DNA of 64,000 bases from Chloroflexota bacterium. GTDB lineage: Bacteria > Chloroflexota > Anaerolineae > Anaerolineales > UBA4823. Shown piece after piece: positions 33,677 through 42,266 of the stretch. The notes under the pieces were generated by a model. The model was given only the letters and a program-made list of their open reading frames with translations, did not search any database and had not been told where the DNA came from. Made by a program: the position numbers and the translations under genes. How positions within the stretch are numbered: the first letter of the stretch is position 1; each line of letters starts with the position of its first letter. The DNA lies in contig JAAYXE010000048.1 of assembly GCA_012516075.1 (NCBI GenBank), positions 1 to 64,000 of the forward strand, written 5' to 3'.

Positions 33677-36010
33677 GTGCCGGGAGCCCTGGCTTTACAA
33701 TCGATGCACAACCTGGATCCCACTACAGCCTTTTCCCTCATCGCAAGCCTGATCTATGCTCTGCTGGCTCTGGTTCTTATTGCACGCAGACAGCATCCGG
33801 TACTGCTCATCATGGCCCTGCTCTCTTCTCTCGGGTCGGCCGGACTGGCTGCATGGTTGGGGACGGGCTGGAACATGCTGCCCCCGGTGCAGGCTGCCCC
33901 GGTTCTGCGTGCTGGCGTTCTCCTGATCGGAGGATGTTTTCTCGTCCTGTGCCGGTCCGCGCTGCGCTCATCGGATAAAGGCTGGTTATGGGGGGTGCCT
34001 GCGGGTTTCTTTGCCCTCGCCGCTGTCCTTGGTGAAGCCAACCCGTTCTTTTATTCATCCCTTGCCGGATCATCCATCCCTGTGCCCGCCTTCTACGCGG
34101 CTTCCTGGGCCAGCATCGTCCTGGGGGTGGGGACGGCATTTGACCGGTCTCTGCGAAATCCCCAACCATCCGTGCATATCAATAACGCCAGATACTGGCT
34201 CCTGCCAGCTGTGCTCCTCCTGTTCGGCAGTGGTCTGCTGCTGCTCGGCCAATATCTGTGGGGAGGGGCCCTCCATCTGGCCGGTGTATGCACAGCCGGG
34301 CTGCTGGCTTTGAACCCATATTTGCCGGATATCCGCAGGATGCTGGCCAGGCTGGCGCTGATTGTTCTTGCAGTCGGGCTGTACTATGGGGTACTGCTGC
34401 TGGTGCAGACAGTCAGTCAGGCTCGTCCGGATCTTCCCGTGGGAGTTTTGTGGCTGATTGCTGCCCTTGCCCTGGTGATCCTGCTGAATCCCTTTCTGCG
34501 CCGGCTGTACATGTCGTCGACCAGTCAGCCGCTGTCTGATGATCATCAGGACCCAACCCACATCGTAAAACAATTTGCACAGAGTATCTGCAATCTGCTG
34601 GAACCAAAGCAGTTATCTCAGGCTCTCAGCGAAGTTATGGAGCGCTCTCTCCAGGTGTCTCATACCGCTCTGTACCTGGTGGATCATGAGGTCAACAGTG
34701 ATGGAAAAGCACAGTACCGGTTGAGACCGGTACCTGCGTCGCAGCAGGACCGCGCCGACGGCCTGCTCAGCGAATATAATCCCCTGGTAGAGCGCAGCCG
34801 TGCGGACTGCACGCCATTCCTGCAGGCCGAGCTTCAGCCGCATAATGCCGTATTCGAGCAGGAGGGCAATGAGCGTTTCTGGCAGATCAACCGGGGAACC
34901 GTCCTGTGGGTGCCGGTGTGGGCCAGGAGCGAATGGATCGGCAGCATAGCTCTGGGGGCGAGAGCTGGAGGAGCAGCCTTCGATGCGCAGGCGCTTGAAC
35001 TGCTCTCCTTAATTGCTGCGCATGCTGCTGTGGCCCTCGAGAACATCCGGCTGGTTGAAAGCCTGATGCGCCTGAACAACGATTTCCGGCGCTCTTACAC
35101 CGCCATGGAGCTGGCCAACCGCCACCTGGTGCGCCTGGAACGGACCAAAACGGACTTCATCAGTATCGCCTCTCACGAACTGCGCACTCCGCTGACCCTG
35201 ATCAGCGGAGCCAACCAGATGCTGCTGGATGAACCAGGCCTGAGGGAGAACCCGTATTATCACGAGCTGCTGGCGAAAATTTCGTCGGGAACCGATCGCC
35301 TGAAGGAAATTGTTGACAGCATGCTCTACATGGCGCAGATTGACAGCCATGCTCTGCGACTGGATCCCCAGCCGGTTTCCATCCAGCTCTTCATCGAGGG
35401 GATCCGGGTAGAACACCAGCAGGCGCTGGCAGAGCGTCATCTGCAGTTTGTCACAGAAGGGCTTGAGAAGCTGCCGCCGATCTCGGCCGACCGGGCTGCC
35501 CTGCACAGGGTGTTCTCTCACCTGATTACGAACGCGATCAAATATACTCCGGATGGGGGCGAAATTTGCGTCTCCGGCAGGGTCATCGAGCCGGACCCGG
35601 GAGAGATGCCGCATGGAGGGGTTGAAGTGATCGTTCAGGACACTGGCATCGGCATTGACCTGGAGCACCAGCAGCTCATTTTTGGTAAGTTTTACCAGAC
35701 CGGTGAAATCTCACATCATTCCACAGGCAAGACGAAGTTTAAAGGGGGCGGACCAGGTCTGGGCCTGGCGATAGCCAGAGGCATTATTGAAGCGCACGGC
35801 GGTAAAATATGGGTGGAAAGCCCGGGTTACGATGAGGAAACCTGTCCGGGCAGCCGGTTCCATGTGCTCCTGCCGAAAAGACAGGGTGTGAACACTGTGG
35901 GTCCGGGGGGTAAAGAAACTACGCCCGGTCCTTCTATTCGTCAGACCGGGCGCAGTTCGAGTAAGGAGAATGCAGTTATTAGTATACTGGAAACGTTAAG
36001 AAAGCAATGA
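33677..36010 (+). CDS. Membrane sensor histidine kinase with GAF domain
   Basis: 777 residues from GTG 33677; ATG 33704 is an alternative. Residues 14-272 hold about eight transmembrane helices. A GAF domain follows (about 300-465), then a coiled linker. The HisKA box has the phospho-acceptor His500 in ASHELRTPLTL. The ATPase domain shows the N box (HLITNAIKYTPDGG), G1 (VQDTGIGID) and G2 (GGGPGLGLAIARGIIEAHGG). It therefore autophosphorylates and passes phosphate to a response regulator, but none is adjacent. The last ~40 residues are a low-complexity tail whose DNA contains a 9-bp hairpin (35922-35952). Confidence 0.92.
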   Translation: MPGALALQSMHNLDPTTAFSLIASLIYALLALVLIARRQHPVLLIMALLSSLGSAGLAAWLGTGWNMLPPVQAAPVLRAGVLLIGGCFLVLCRSALRSSDKGWLWGVPAGFFALAAVLGEANPFFYSSLAGSSIPVPAFYAASWASIVLGVGTAFDRSLRNPQPSVHINNARYWLLPAVLLLFGSGLLLLGQYLWGGALHLAGVCTAGLLALNPYLPDIRRMLARLALIVLAVGLYYGVLLLVQTVSQARPDLPVGVLWLIAALALVILLNPFLRRLYMSSTSQPLSDDHQDPTHIVKQFAQSICNLLEPKQLSQALSEVMERSLQVSHTALYLVDHEVNSDGKAQYRLRPVPASQQDRADGLLSEYNPLVERSRADCTPFLQAELQPHNAVFEQEGNERFWQINRGTVLWVPVWARSEWIGSIALGARAGGAAFDAQALELLSLIAAHAAVALENIRLVESLMRLNNDFRRSYTAMELANRHLVRLERTKTDFISIASHELRTPLTLISGANQMLLDEPGLRENPYYHELLAKISSGTDRLKEIVDSMLYMAQIDSHALRLDPQPVSIQLFIEGIRVEHQQALAERHLQFVTEGLEKLPPISADRAALHRVFSHLITNAIKYTPDGGEICVSGRVIEPDPGEMPHGGVEVIVQDTGIGIDLEHQQLIFGKFYQTGEISHHSTGKTKFKGGGPGLGLAIARGIIEAHGGKIWVESPGYDEETCPGSRFHVLLPKRQGVNTVGPGGKETTPGPSIRQTGRSSSKENAVISILETLRKQ
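35922..35952. other. 9-bp inverted repeat inside the kinase 3' tail
   Basis: CGCCCGGTC and GACCGGGCG pair perfectly with a 13-nt loop. It lies about 60 bases before the kinase stop codon, in a region coding for a non-conserved tail, and might be a terminator the tail has grown across. Confidence 0.35.
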
Positions 36011-36050
36011 ATGACGGCTTAGGGGGTTATTAAAGTATAGCCATTAATCC

Positions 36051-36668
36051 TTACCATAAAGCGTGCTGGAGCTGATCCAGAGAAAGCGGCCCGGGGCGCA
36101 GAATCTTAAGCTCATCTCCGCTCACTTCGACGACGGTGGATGGTGTTCCGCCGGGTGTCGCTCCCCCGTCGATAATGGCGGCCAGGCTGTCTCCGAGCTG
36201 TGCCAGGACTTCATCGGCGTTTGTGGCTTCTTTCTGTCCGGAAAGGTTCGCAGATGTGACCGCCAGGGGCCCCGTGCGCTTCAGGATCGCAAGGGCCACG
36301 GGATGGTCGGGCATGCGTACACCGACGGTGGGGTAGGGGGAAATTTCTGCGGGGAGTCTGCTGTTTTTGGGAAGGATCAGGGTCAGCGCTCCTGGCCAGA
36401 ATGCGCTGGTCAGCCTCCGGGCTGTACCGCTCACAGATGCAGTGACCAGGGGGAGCTGCTCCAGCGAGCCGATCAGAATGGGGATGGCTTTTAACCGCTC
36501 GCGCCCTTTAATCTCGTACAGGCGCAGAATGCCTTCCGGATTGAAGGCACCGGCTGCAATCCCGTACACGGTATCGGTAGGGAAAGCGATCACATCTCCG
36601 TTCTGAATCAACCGGACCGCCAGATCCAGGGCCTCCTTTTGATCTGCTCGAATCACTTGTGCTGTCAT
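36051..36668 (-). CDS. tsaC: Threonylcarbamoyl-AMP synthase (Sua5/YrdC/TsaC family)
   Basis: Makes threonylcarbamoyl-AMP from threonine, bicarbonate and ATP, the first step of t6A37 tRNA modification. 205 residues. The nucleotide-binding FPTDTVYGIAAGAF, IKGRERLKAIP, and AVTSANLSGQ segments are intact. There is no C-terminal Sua5 domain, so it is the short YrdC/TsaC form. It lies 37 bases downstream of a methyltransferase gene, at the end of the pantothenate operon. Confidence 0.92.
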   Translation of the reverse strand: MTAQVIRADQKEALDLAVRLIQNGDVIAFPTDTVYGIAAGAFNPEGILRLYEIKGRERLKAIPILIGSLEQLPLVTASVSGTARRLTSAFWPGALTLILPKNSRLPAEISPYPTVGVRMPDHPVALAILKRTGPLAVTSANLSGQKEATNADEVLAQLGDSLAAIIDGGATPGGTPSTVVEVSGDELKILRPGPLSLDQLQHALW

Positions 36669-36705
36669 CTATTTGCCTTTGCAATCATCGTGGAAGGTGA
36701 GGTAT

Positions 36706-37317
36706 TCAACTCCGGGATCGTCTGGCGCGGGCGAAGAGTGCCAGACCGGGGCCGATGCGGTATTCCCAATCGACCAGTTCCAGATCTGCCGTCTGGAACA
36801 ACGCCCGCAGCTCGTCCGGGTTCCAGCGCCGGTGTGCCTCGGCGCGGGCAGCCCAGTTCAACAGCGATTCCGCTGCAGCGTCCTGCAGCCCCAGTTCACT
36901 GGTCAGTACAGCTGCAGCCTGCACACTCATCCGCTCTGAAGGGTTCAGCACCGCGACCCAACCGCCTGGCTGTGTCACCCGGCGGAGTTCATGGAGAACC
37001 GGGGCCGGGTCGTCCAGAAAAAAGAGCAGGTTTGTTGCGGTGACCAGGTGAAAGGTCTGGGATGCGAAGGGCAGGTGGCTTGCCCGGCCCTGAACAACGG
37101 ATGGGTGCAGCGGGGCAGGGACAAATGCCGCACCATCCAGGTCAATCCCAAAGGCCCGGCATCCCAGTTCCTGAAACAGCGCCGGCAGCAGACCCGGCCC
37201 GCAGCCGGCATCGAGCGTTACCCACCCGGCCTCCGGACGGCACCAGCGGGAGAAGGACTGCAGCGTGCGGCCCCAGCCAGTTTGAGTCTGGATCTGGCGG
37301 AAATCCCAACCGGTCAA
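36706..37317 (-). CDS. Class I SAM-dependent methyltransferase
   Basis: 203 residues, TTG start overlapping the coaX stop (TTGA). Motif I is LDAGCGPGLLPALF (about 34-47). AFGIDLDGAAF is the acidic strand end, and LPFASQTFHLVTATNLLFFL is motif II/post-I as in Methyltransf_11 enzymes. The substrate is unknown. Its translational coupling to coaX is a hint only. Confidence 0.85.
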   Translation of the reverse strand: MTGWDFRQIQTQTGWGRTLQSFSRWCRPEAGWVTLDAGCGPGLLPALFQELGCRAFGIDLDGAAFVPAPLHPSVVQGRASHLPFASQTFHLVTATNLLFFLDDPAPVLHELRRVTQPGGWVAVLNPSERMSVQAAAVLTSELGLQDAAAESLLNWAARAEAHRRWNPDELRALFQTADLELVDWEYRIGPGLALFARARRSRS

Positions 37318-38078
37318 TGGTTCATTTCCCAGATCAGGCGCAGACCATCCAGGGTCAGCCAGGGGGCGATGTGCTGGATGACGTCTGTTTCCTGGGCAAT
37401 CGCTGCGGCCAGGCCGCCGGTTCCAATCACCTTCATGTCCTCGCCCAGCTCCTTGCGGAAACGGGCGACCATACCTTCCACCAGTCCGACATATCCGAAG
37501 AGCAGGCCCGACTGCATGGCGTGAACGGTGTTGCGGCCGATGGCGGACGGGGGCTTGCGGATATCGACGCGCGGCAGTTTCGCGGCGCGCAGGAAGAGAG
37601 CCTCGGCGGCAATGTGCACACCCGGCGCGATCGCCCCGCCAAGGTACTCCCCCGCAGCGTTTATGGCGTCAAAGGTGGTGGCGGTGCCGAAATCCACCAC
37701 GCAGGCGGGCACCCCGTAAAAATGCCGCACGGCGGCGGCATCGACAATCCGGTCGGCACCCACAGCGCGCGGGTCTTCGTAGCGGATGCGCACGCCGGTC
37801 TTCACACCCGCGTCGACGACCAGGGGATCGTGCCCCAGATACTGGCGGCAGGCCTGGATCACATTCGTGGTGATCGGAGGCACGACTGAAGCCATGCAGA
37901 TTCCGCTCAGATCCTGAGGGGAAAAGCCGGCGTGCGCGAGCAGGCCGACAAACTGCAGCCCGTATTCATCGGGCATGCGCTCGTGGTCCGTGGAAAGCCG
38001 CCAGCGCGGGCCGGGCTGGTCGCCGGAATACAGGCCGAGGGTCAGGTTGGTGTTGCCAATGTCGATCGCAAGCAGCAT
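37314..38078 (-). CDS. coaX: Type III pantothenate kinase
   Basis: Phosphorylates pantothenate, the committed step to coenzyme A. 254 residues with the ASKHA-fold signatures: N-terminal LAIDIGNTNLTLGLY (phosphate loop), GADRIVDAAA and DFGTATTFDAI. CoaX is the feedback-resistant kinase type. It is nine bases downstream of panC, so pantothenate synthesis and its activation are co-transcribed. Confidence 0.95.
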   Translation of the reverse strand: MLLAIDIGNTNLTLGLYSGDQPGPRWRLSTDHERMPDEYGLQFVGLLAHAGFSPQDLSGICMASVVPPITTNVIQACRQYLGHDPLVVDAGVKTGVRIRYEDPRAVGADRIVDAAAVRHFYGVPACVVDFGTATTFDAINAAGEYLGGAIAPGVHIAAEALFLRAAKLPRVDIRKPPSAIGRNTVHAMQSGLLFGYVGLVEGMVARFRKELGEDMKVIGTGGLAAAIAQETDVIQHIAPWLTLDGLRLIWEMNH

Positions 38079-38087
38079 CAGTGTCCT

Positions 38088-38942
38088 CTATTCAATATCA
38101 TGTGGTGCATCCAGGATAATGTTGTCGATCAGGCGTGTGCTGCCGATGAACACAGCGATGGAAAGCAGCGCCGGGCTGTGGACAGCGCCTTCGATCTCTT
38201 GTAAGCTGCCCAGATCAGCGCAGGATACGTACTGCAGCCGGGCTAAAGGTTCGCGAGCGATGGTTTCCTCCACGATCCGGCGCAGTGTCTGGGCATCGCA
38301 TTCACCGGCCTGATAGGCCTCTTGAGCCGTGCGCAGGGCACGGTAGAGGACCGGAGCAGCCTTTCTCTGATCTGCATTCAGGTAAACGTTGCGGCTTGAA
38401 AGCGCCAGGCCATCGGGTTCACGAACGGTGGGGCAGATCTTAATCTCAATCGGGAAGTTGAGATCGCGCACCATCTGCCGGATGACCAGCGCCTGCTGGG
38501 CGTCCTTCTGTCCGAAATATGCCTTCTCGGGCTGCACGGCGATGAACAGCTTGCTGACTATGGTTGTCACACCGCGGAAGTGGCCCGGGCGCACTTTCCC
38601 CTCCAGAGGGAGCGTGAGGTCTTCCACCGTCACCCAGGTCTGGTAGCCGGGTGGGTACATTTCCTCCCGGCTGGGCGTCCAGACCAGGTCCACTCCTTCG
38701 CTGCGCAGCAGCTTCAGGTCGCGATCCAGGTCTCTGGGGTAGGTGTCCAGATCTTCCTGCGGACCAAACTGGGTGGGGTTCACAAATATGCTGACAGCTA
38801 CCGATGCACATTCCTGCCGGGCGGCGCGCACAAGCGAGAGGTGCCCCTCGTGCAGATAGCCCATGGTGGGGACAAATCCCACCGGAGCGGGCAGTTCAGC
38901 CCGGCAGGCGCGCAGTTCTTGCAGGGTGGTAACGACCTTCAC
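38088..38942 (-). CDS. panC: Pantothenate synthetase
   Basis: Condenses pantoate and beta-alanine with ATP to give pantothenate. 284 residues. The nucleotidyl-transferase HxGH motif is His31-Glu-Gly-His34 in PTMGYLHEGHLSLV. Also present are NPTQFGPQEDLDTYPRD, GQKDAQQALVI and the SSRNVYL loop. It lies between panE and coaX in the operon. Confidence 0.96.
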   Translation of the reverse strand: MKVVTTLQELRACRAELPAPVGFVPTMGYLHEGHLSLVRAARQECASVAVSIFVNPTQFGPQEDLDTYPRDLDRDLKLLRSEGVDLVWTPSREEMYPPGYQTWVTVEDLTLPLEGKVRPGHFRGVTTIVSKLFIAVQPEKAYFGQKDAQQALVIRQMVRDLNFPIEIKICPTVREPDGLALSSRNVYLNADQRKAAPVLYRALRTAQEAYQAGECDAQTLRRIVEETIAREPLARLQYVSCADLGSLQEIEGAVHSPALLSIAVFIGSTRLIDNIILDAPHDIE

Positions 38943-38962
38943 ATCCGCCTCCGGCGTTCAAA

Positions 38963-39952
38963 TTATACAGACAGACTGGACTCATCTGGCACTGCCGATT
39001 GAGTTTCGGAGGATGCGGCTTCGATAGGCTTTTCTTCAACCGGATGGAGTGCCTGCACCAGCCGCCAGCACATTTCGTTCAGCGGGGTGGGAATGCCCGC
39101 CTGCCTTCCCAGGCGGACCACAGCACCGTTGATCGCATCGATTTCCGTCATCCTGCCGTTCAGCACATCCTGCAGCATCGATGACCGGTTGGCTGCTGTA
39201 CGGCGTGCGATATTTTCTACGACCCTTTCTGGACTGTCGTAGGGCAGCCGCACTCCCTGTGCCGCCGCTGCAGCCGCAGCTTCCTGAGCAAGATCTTTCA
39301 TCAGTGCTCTGGCCGCCGGTCGTGTGAGCAGTTCGCCGTTGGTGACTCTCAGCAGAGCCGCCAGGGGGTTTATGGCTGCATTAATCACCAGTTTGCCCCA
39401 CAACAGTGAGTCGATATCGGGACTCATCTCGATTTTAAAGCCGGAACGGCAGAGGATATCGACCAGCGGCGTGAGCCTGTCCAGCGCCTGCAAATTGATC
39501 TGCCCTTCGCCTCCGGGGCGGACCCTGCCTGGCGCCAGCAGGGTTGCCCCAAAAGTGGTTGTCCCCAGGGCCACGCGTTCTGCTCCCAGAACAGCAGCCA
39601 GTGCTTCACGGTTGCCGTATCCGTTCTGCAGTGTGATCGCCAGGCCATCCGGGGCCAGAAAGCCCGCCAGCCGTTCAGCGCTGCCGGCTGTTTGCCAGGC
39701 TTTGACCAGCACCAGGGCATAGGGCCATGTGCGCCCGGGTTTCGAACTGCGGATCACTTCAACCGGGTAGGTGCGCTCCTGCCCGTCGGGCTCGACCAGG
39801 GTTACGCCGTGCTGCTCCAGTGCATCCAGCCCGGCTGGCCAGCTTCCCATCACGGCGGGCGTGAATCCCGCGGCGGAAAGACGGGCCGCGAACAGGCAGG
39901 CCATCGCACCAGTCCCGACAATTAATGCGGGAGGGGAATTATGGTCCATCAT
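38963..39952 (-). CDS. panE: 2-Dehydropantoate 2-reductase (ketopantoate reductase)
   Basis: NADPH-dependent reduction of ketopantoate to pantoate. 329 residues. The Rossmann loop is IVGTGAMACLFAARL (11-25), the catalytic lysine region is LWGKLVINAAINPLAALL, and the C-terminal MLQDVLNGRMTEIDAINGAV substrate motif is clear. The start overlaps the panB stop by four bases. Confidence 0.95.
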   Translation of the reverse strand: MMDHNSPPALIVGTGAMACLFAARLSAAGFTPAVMGSWPAGLDALEQHGVTLVEPDGQERTYPVEVIRSSKPGRTWPYALVLVKAWQTAGSAERLAGFLAPDGLAITLQNGYGNREALAAVLGAERVALGTTTFGATLLAPGRVRPGGEGQINLQALDRLTPLVDILCRSGFKIEMSPDIDSLLWGKLVINAAINPLAALLRVTNGELLTRPAARALMKDLAQEAAAAAAAQGVRLPYDSPERVVENIARRTAANRSSMLQDVLNGRMTEIDAINGAVVRLGRQAGIPTPLNEMCWRLVQALHPVEEKPIEAASSETQSAVPDESSLSV

Positions 39953-40872
39953 TCGCCTGCCTGTGAATCATCGCCCAGTGCAGCCAGGAAGGCTGCCCAC
40001 TCCTCATCGGGCATATCGATGCTGTGCTCGGGGCCCGGAAAGATACCCGCTTTGATCTCCGCCAGATAGGCCTGGAATGCCTGCTGCATCTGGCCGTGAA
40101 AATCGGCATACTTTTTGACAAAGCGGGGGGTAAAGCGCTCAAAAAGCCCCAGCAGATCGTGAGTGACGAGAACCTGCCCGTCACATCCCGGGCCGGCCCC
40201 GATCCCGATTGTGGGGATCTCCAGTCTGGCTGAAATCCAGCGTGCCAGACGGGTTGGCACGGATTCCAGTACAATGCTGAAGCAGCCGGCCTCCTGCAGC
40301 AGCAGGGCATCTTCATACAGACGATGCGCGGCGGCAGCCTCGCGTGCCTGTGGGCGGAACCCTCCGAACTGGTTTACGCTCTGCGGCGTCAGGCCCAGGT
40401 GACCCATGACCGGGATCCCGGCGCCAACGATCGCCCGGATGGCATCCACACGTTCGCGACCGCCCTCGAGCTTCACCGCATCCATGCCTGCTTCCTGCAG
40501 GAAGCGGCCGGCATTGCGCACGGCTTCCTGGACTGAAACCTGGTAAGAGAGGAAAGGCATATCTCCCACCAGCAGGGGGTATTTCGCCCCGCGGGCAACG
40601 GCACGGCAGTGATGCAGCATGTCTTCCATGGTCACAGGAAGCGTGTTCTCATAGCCGAGCACAACCATGCCCAGCGAGTCGCCTACCAGGATGGCATCGA
40701 CACCGGCCTGATCCAGCGCCAGGGCTGTGGGGTAATCGTACGCGGTGAGCATGCTGATGATCTCACCGCGCGCCTTTTTCTCCTTCAGGCGGAGCGTGGT
40801 GACCTTCTTCCGGCGAGGACTCGGGCCGGAATCCGTATTCATAGGTTTAGTTTGAACCGGGGAAGTAGACAT
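39949..40872 (-). CDS. panB: 3-Methyl-2-oxobutanoate hydroxymethyltransferase
   Basis: Transfers a hydroxymethyl group from methylene-tetrahydrofolate to alpha-ketoisovalerate, giving ketopantoate. 307 residues with an N-terminal basic extension of ~25. Signatures include MLTAYDYPTALALDQAGVD, ILVGDSLGMVVLGYENTLPV and VMGHLGLTPQSVN. First gene of the pantothenate operon, with AAGGAGGG before the ATG. panD is absent here, so beta-alanine must come from elsewhere. Confidence 0.96.
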   Translation of the reverse strand: MSTSPVQTKPMNTDSGPSPRRKKVTTLRLKEKKARGEIISMLTAYDYPTALALDQAGVDAILVGDSLGMVVLGYENTLPVTMEDMLHHCRAVARGAKYPLLVGDMPFLSYQVSVQEAVRNAGRFLQEAGMDAVKLEGGRERVDAIRAIVGAGIPVMGHLGLTPQSVNQFGGFRPQAREAAAAHRLYEDALLLQEAGCFSIVLESVPTRLARWISARLEIPTIGIGAGPGCDGQVLVTHDLLGLFERFTPRFVKKYADFHGQMQQAFQAYLAEIKAGIFPGPEHSIDMPDEEWAAFLAALGDDSQAGE

Positions 40873-41045
40873 GGTACCCTCCTTGAACAGGTAGAGGCCA
40901 GATATGATTAAACCGCTGGTTAATGGAGAATTATTTGCCTGCTGATCGGCGTCTCGATCCTTACAATTCGAGCGCGGCAGGGCATCTCCCCTTCACGGTT
41001 CCGATTATCCCTCAAATTGGTGTAAAAGGCAAATCAGGGTTCACC

Positions 41046-41777
41046 TCAAATGGCGTATCCCATGCGCTTGAGGTAGGGGCCGAAGCGCTCGGCCAGAATT
41101 TGCTGCTGCTCGGGGGTCATTTTCTCGCGGAAGCGGCCTGTACGCCCTTTATTGAAATGCAGGCCCTTCTGTTCGCGGGTCGCCTCTTCCGGGCGGTATT
41201 TATTGACGACCTGCTGAATGGCGGGCGAGGTTTCGTCGAGGCCCAGGAAGCGGACCAGCCGTCCAGCTTCCGTATCATAGTCCCCAAGCAGGTTCTCATA
41301 GCAGGTGTGCAGGGTGCGATCACATGCCAGCCAGGCTTCAGAAATACGCACGTACTCGGTCATAAACTTCAGCGAGCTTTCAAAATCGGTCAGCGATGAA
41401 AAGGCGTTCGGACGCCCTTTCTGCAGCGCGCGCTGGCCGTATTCATAAGCCGAGAGCATTGCATCGCGGGGATCGCGGTAAATATACGCGGGGCGGATCA
41501 GGCCGGCCCGGATCAGCAGCTTTGCATAGGGGGTGGGGCCCGCATGTGCTTTGATCACGAAGGTATTTCCCAGCAGGGCTGGCAGCATCACAGCACTCAG
41601 CCGTCGTACCGTAAGCGCGCCGATGTTGCAGTTGACTTCGGTGAGGATGCTCTGCAGGTGAAAGCGCTGGCGAATCTGGCGGGCATCCTGGCCGCCGGCG
41701 GCCATAATCAGGTCGTGTGTGAGATTGTAATACCAGCCGGAACCGGCCCGGGGCATGCCAACAGAAAGAACGATCAT
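41046..41777 (-). CDS. Sulfotransferase-like protein
   Basis: 243 residues. An N-terminal GMPRAGSGWYYN (7-18) matches the PAPS 5'-phosphosulfate loop (GxPRSGTTW type), and YIYRDPRDAMLSAYEY matches the 3'-phosphate binding region of sulfotransferases. A role in sulfating a glycan, lipid or small molecule is likely, but the acceptor is unknown. It stands alone between panB and the YtxH gene. Confidence 0.78.
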   Translation of the reverse strand: MIVLSVGMPRAGSGWYYNLTHDLIMAAGGQDARQIRQRFHLQSILTEVNCNIGALTVRRLSAVMLPALLGNTFVIKAHAGPTPYAKLLIRAGLIRPAYIYRDPRDAMLSAYEYGQRALQKGRPNAFSSLTDFESSLKFMTEYVRISEAWLACDRTLHTCYENLLGDYDTEAGRLVRFLGLDETSPAIQQVVNKYRPEEATREQKGLHFNKGRTGRFREKMTPEQQQILAERFGPYLKRMGYAI

Positions 41778-41962
41778 CGTGTTTTATGTAAATCCATTCT
41801 AATCAATCGGGTTGGGTTAAATCTTCGCCTATTATAGTCGATTGGCCCGTGTGCGGCAGATAGCACATCACTGCCGGGAGAATAACCACAAGACATGCGC
41901 GGTACACTGCGCGTTTCCATTTATAATGGTGAGGCAGGTATTTTCGAGGCAAGGAGGATCAT

Positions 41963-42178
41963 ATGAGAGGTCTTGTCAACTTTATTGGAGGAGCGATCGC
42001 AGGAAGTCTGGTAGGAGCGGCACTGGCCCTGCTGTTAGCTCCCGCCTCTGGGGATGAACTGCGCAGCCAGATTAAAGAGCGCAAGGATCGCGCGCAGCAG
42101 GAAATCGAACTGGCGATGGAAACCCGCCGGGCAGAGCTGGAGCGTGAGCTGGCCGCACTGCGAGCTCCGCGCCAGTAA
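41963..42178 (+). CDS. YtxH-domain small membrane protein
   Basis: 71 residues, below usual ORF cut-offs but well supported. AAGGAGGAT precedes the ATG. The N-terminal segment FIGGAIAGSLVGAALALLLAP is a membrane helix followed by the YtxH signature (ASGDELRSQI), then a charged coiled-coil (about 38-67). YtxH proteins are linked to general stress in Bacillus. TATAAT at 41922 could be its -10. A strong terminator follows. Confidence 0.88.
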   Translation: MRGLVNFIGGAIAGSLVGAALALLLAPASGDELRSQIKERKDRAQQEIELAMETRRAELERELAALRAPRQ

Positions 42179-42202
42179 GAGCAATTGTGAGTTAAATCGA
42201 TT

Positions 42203-42233
42203 ATCCCCTTTTCGGAGGAACCGAAAAGGGGAT
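42203..42233. terminator. 13-bp perfect terminator between convergent genes
   Basis: ATCCCCTTTTCGG and CCGAAAAGGGGAT form a perfect 13-bp stem with a 5-nt loop, 24 bases past the YtxH stop. GATTGTTTT follows on the + strand. It probably ends transcripts from both sides, the YtxH gene and the convergent crtI-like gene. Confidence 0.8.
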
Positions 42234-42266
42234 GATTGTTTTAACCGGCTTTTCAGGGCAGTGGGA

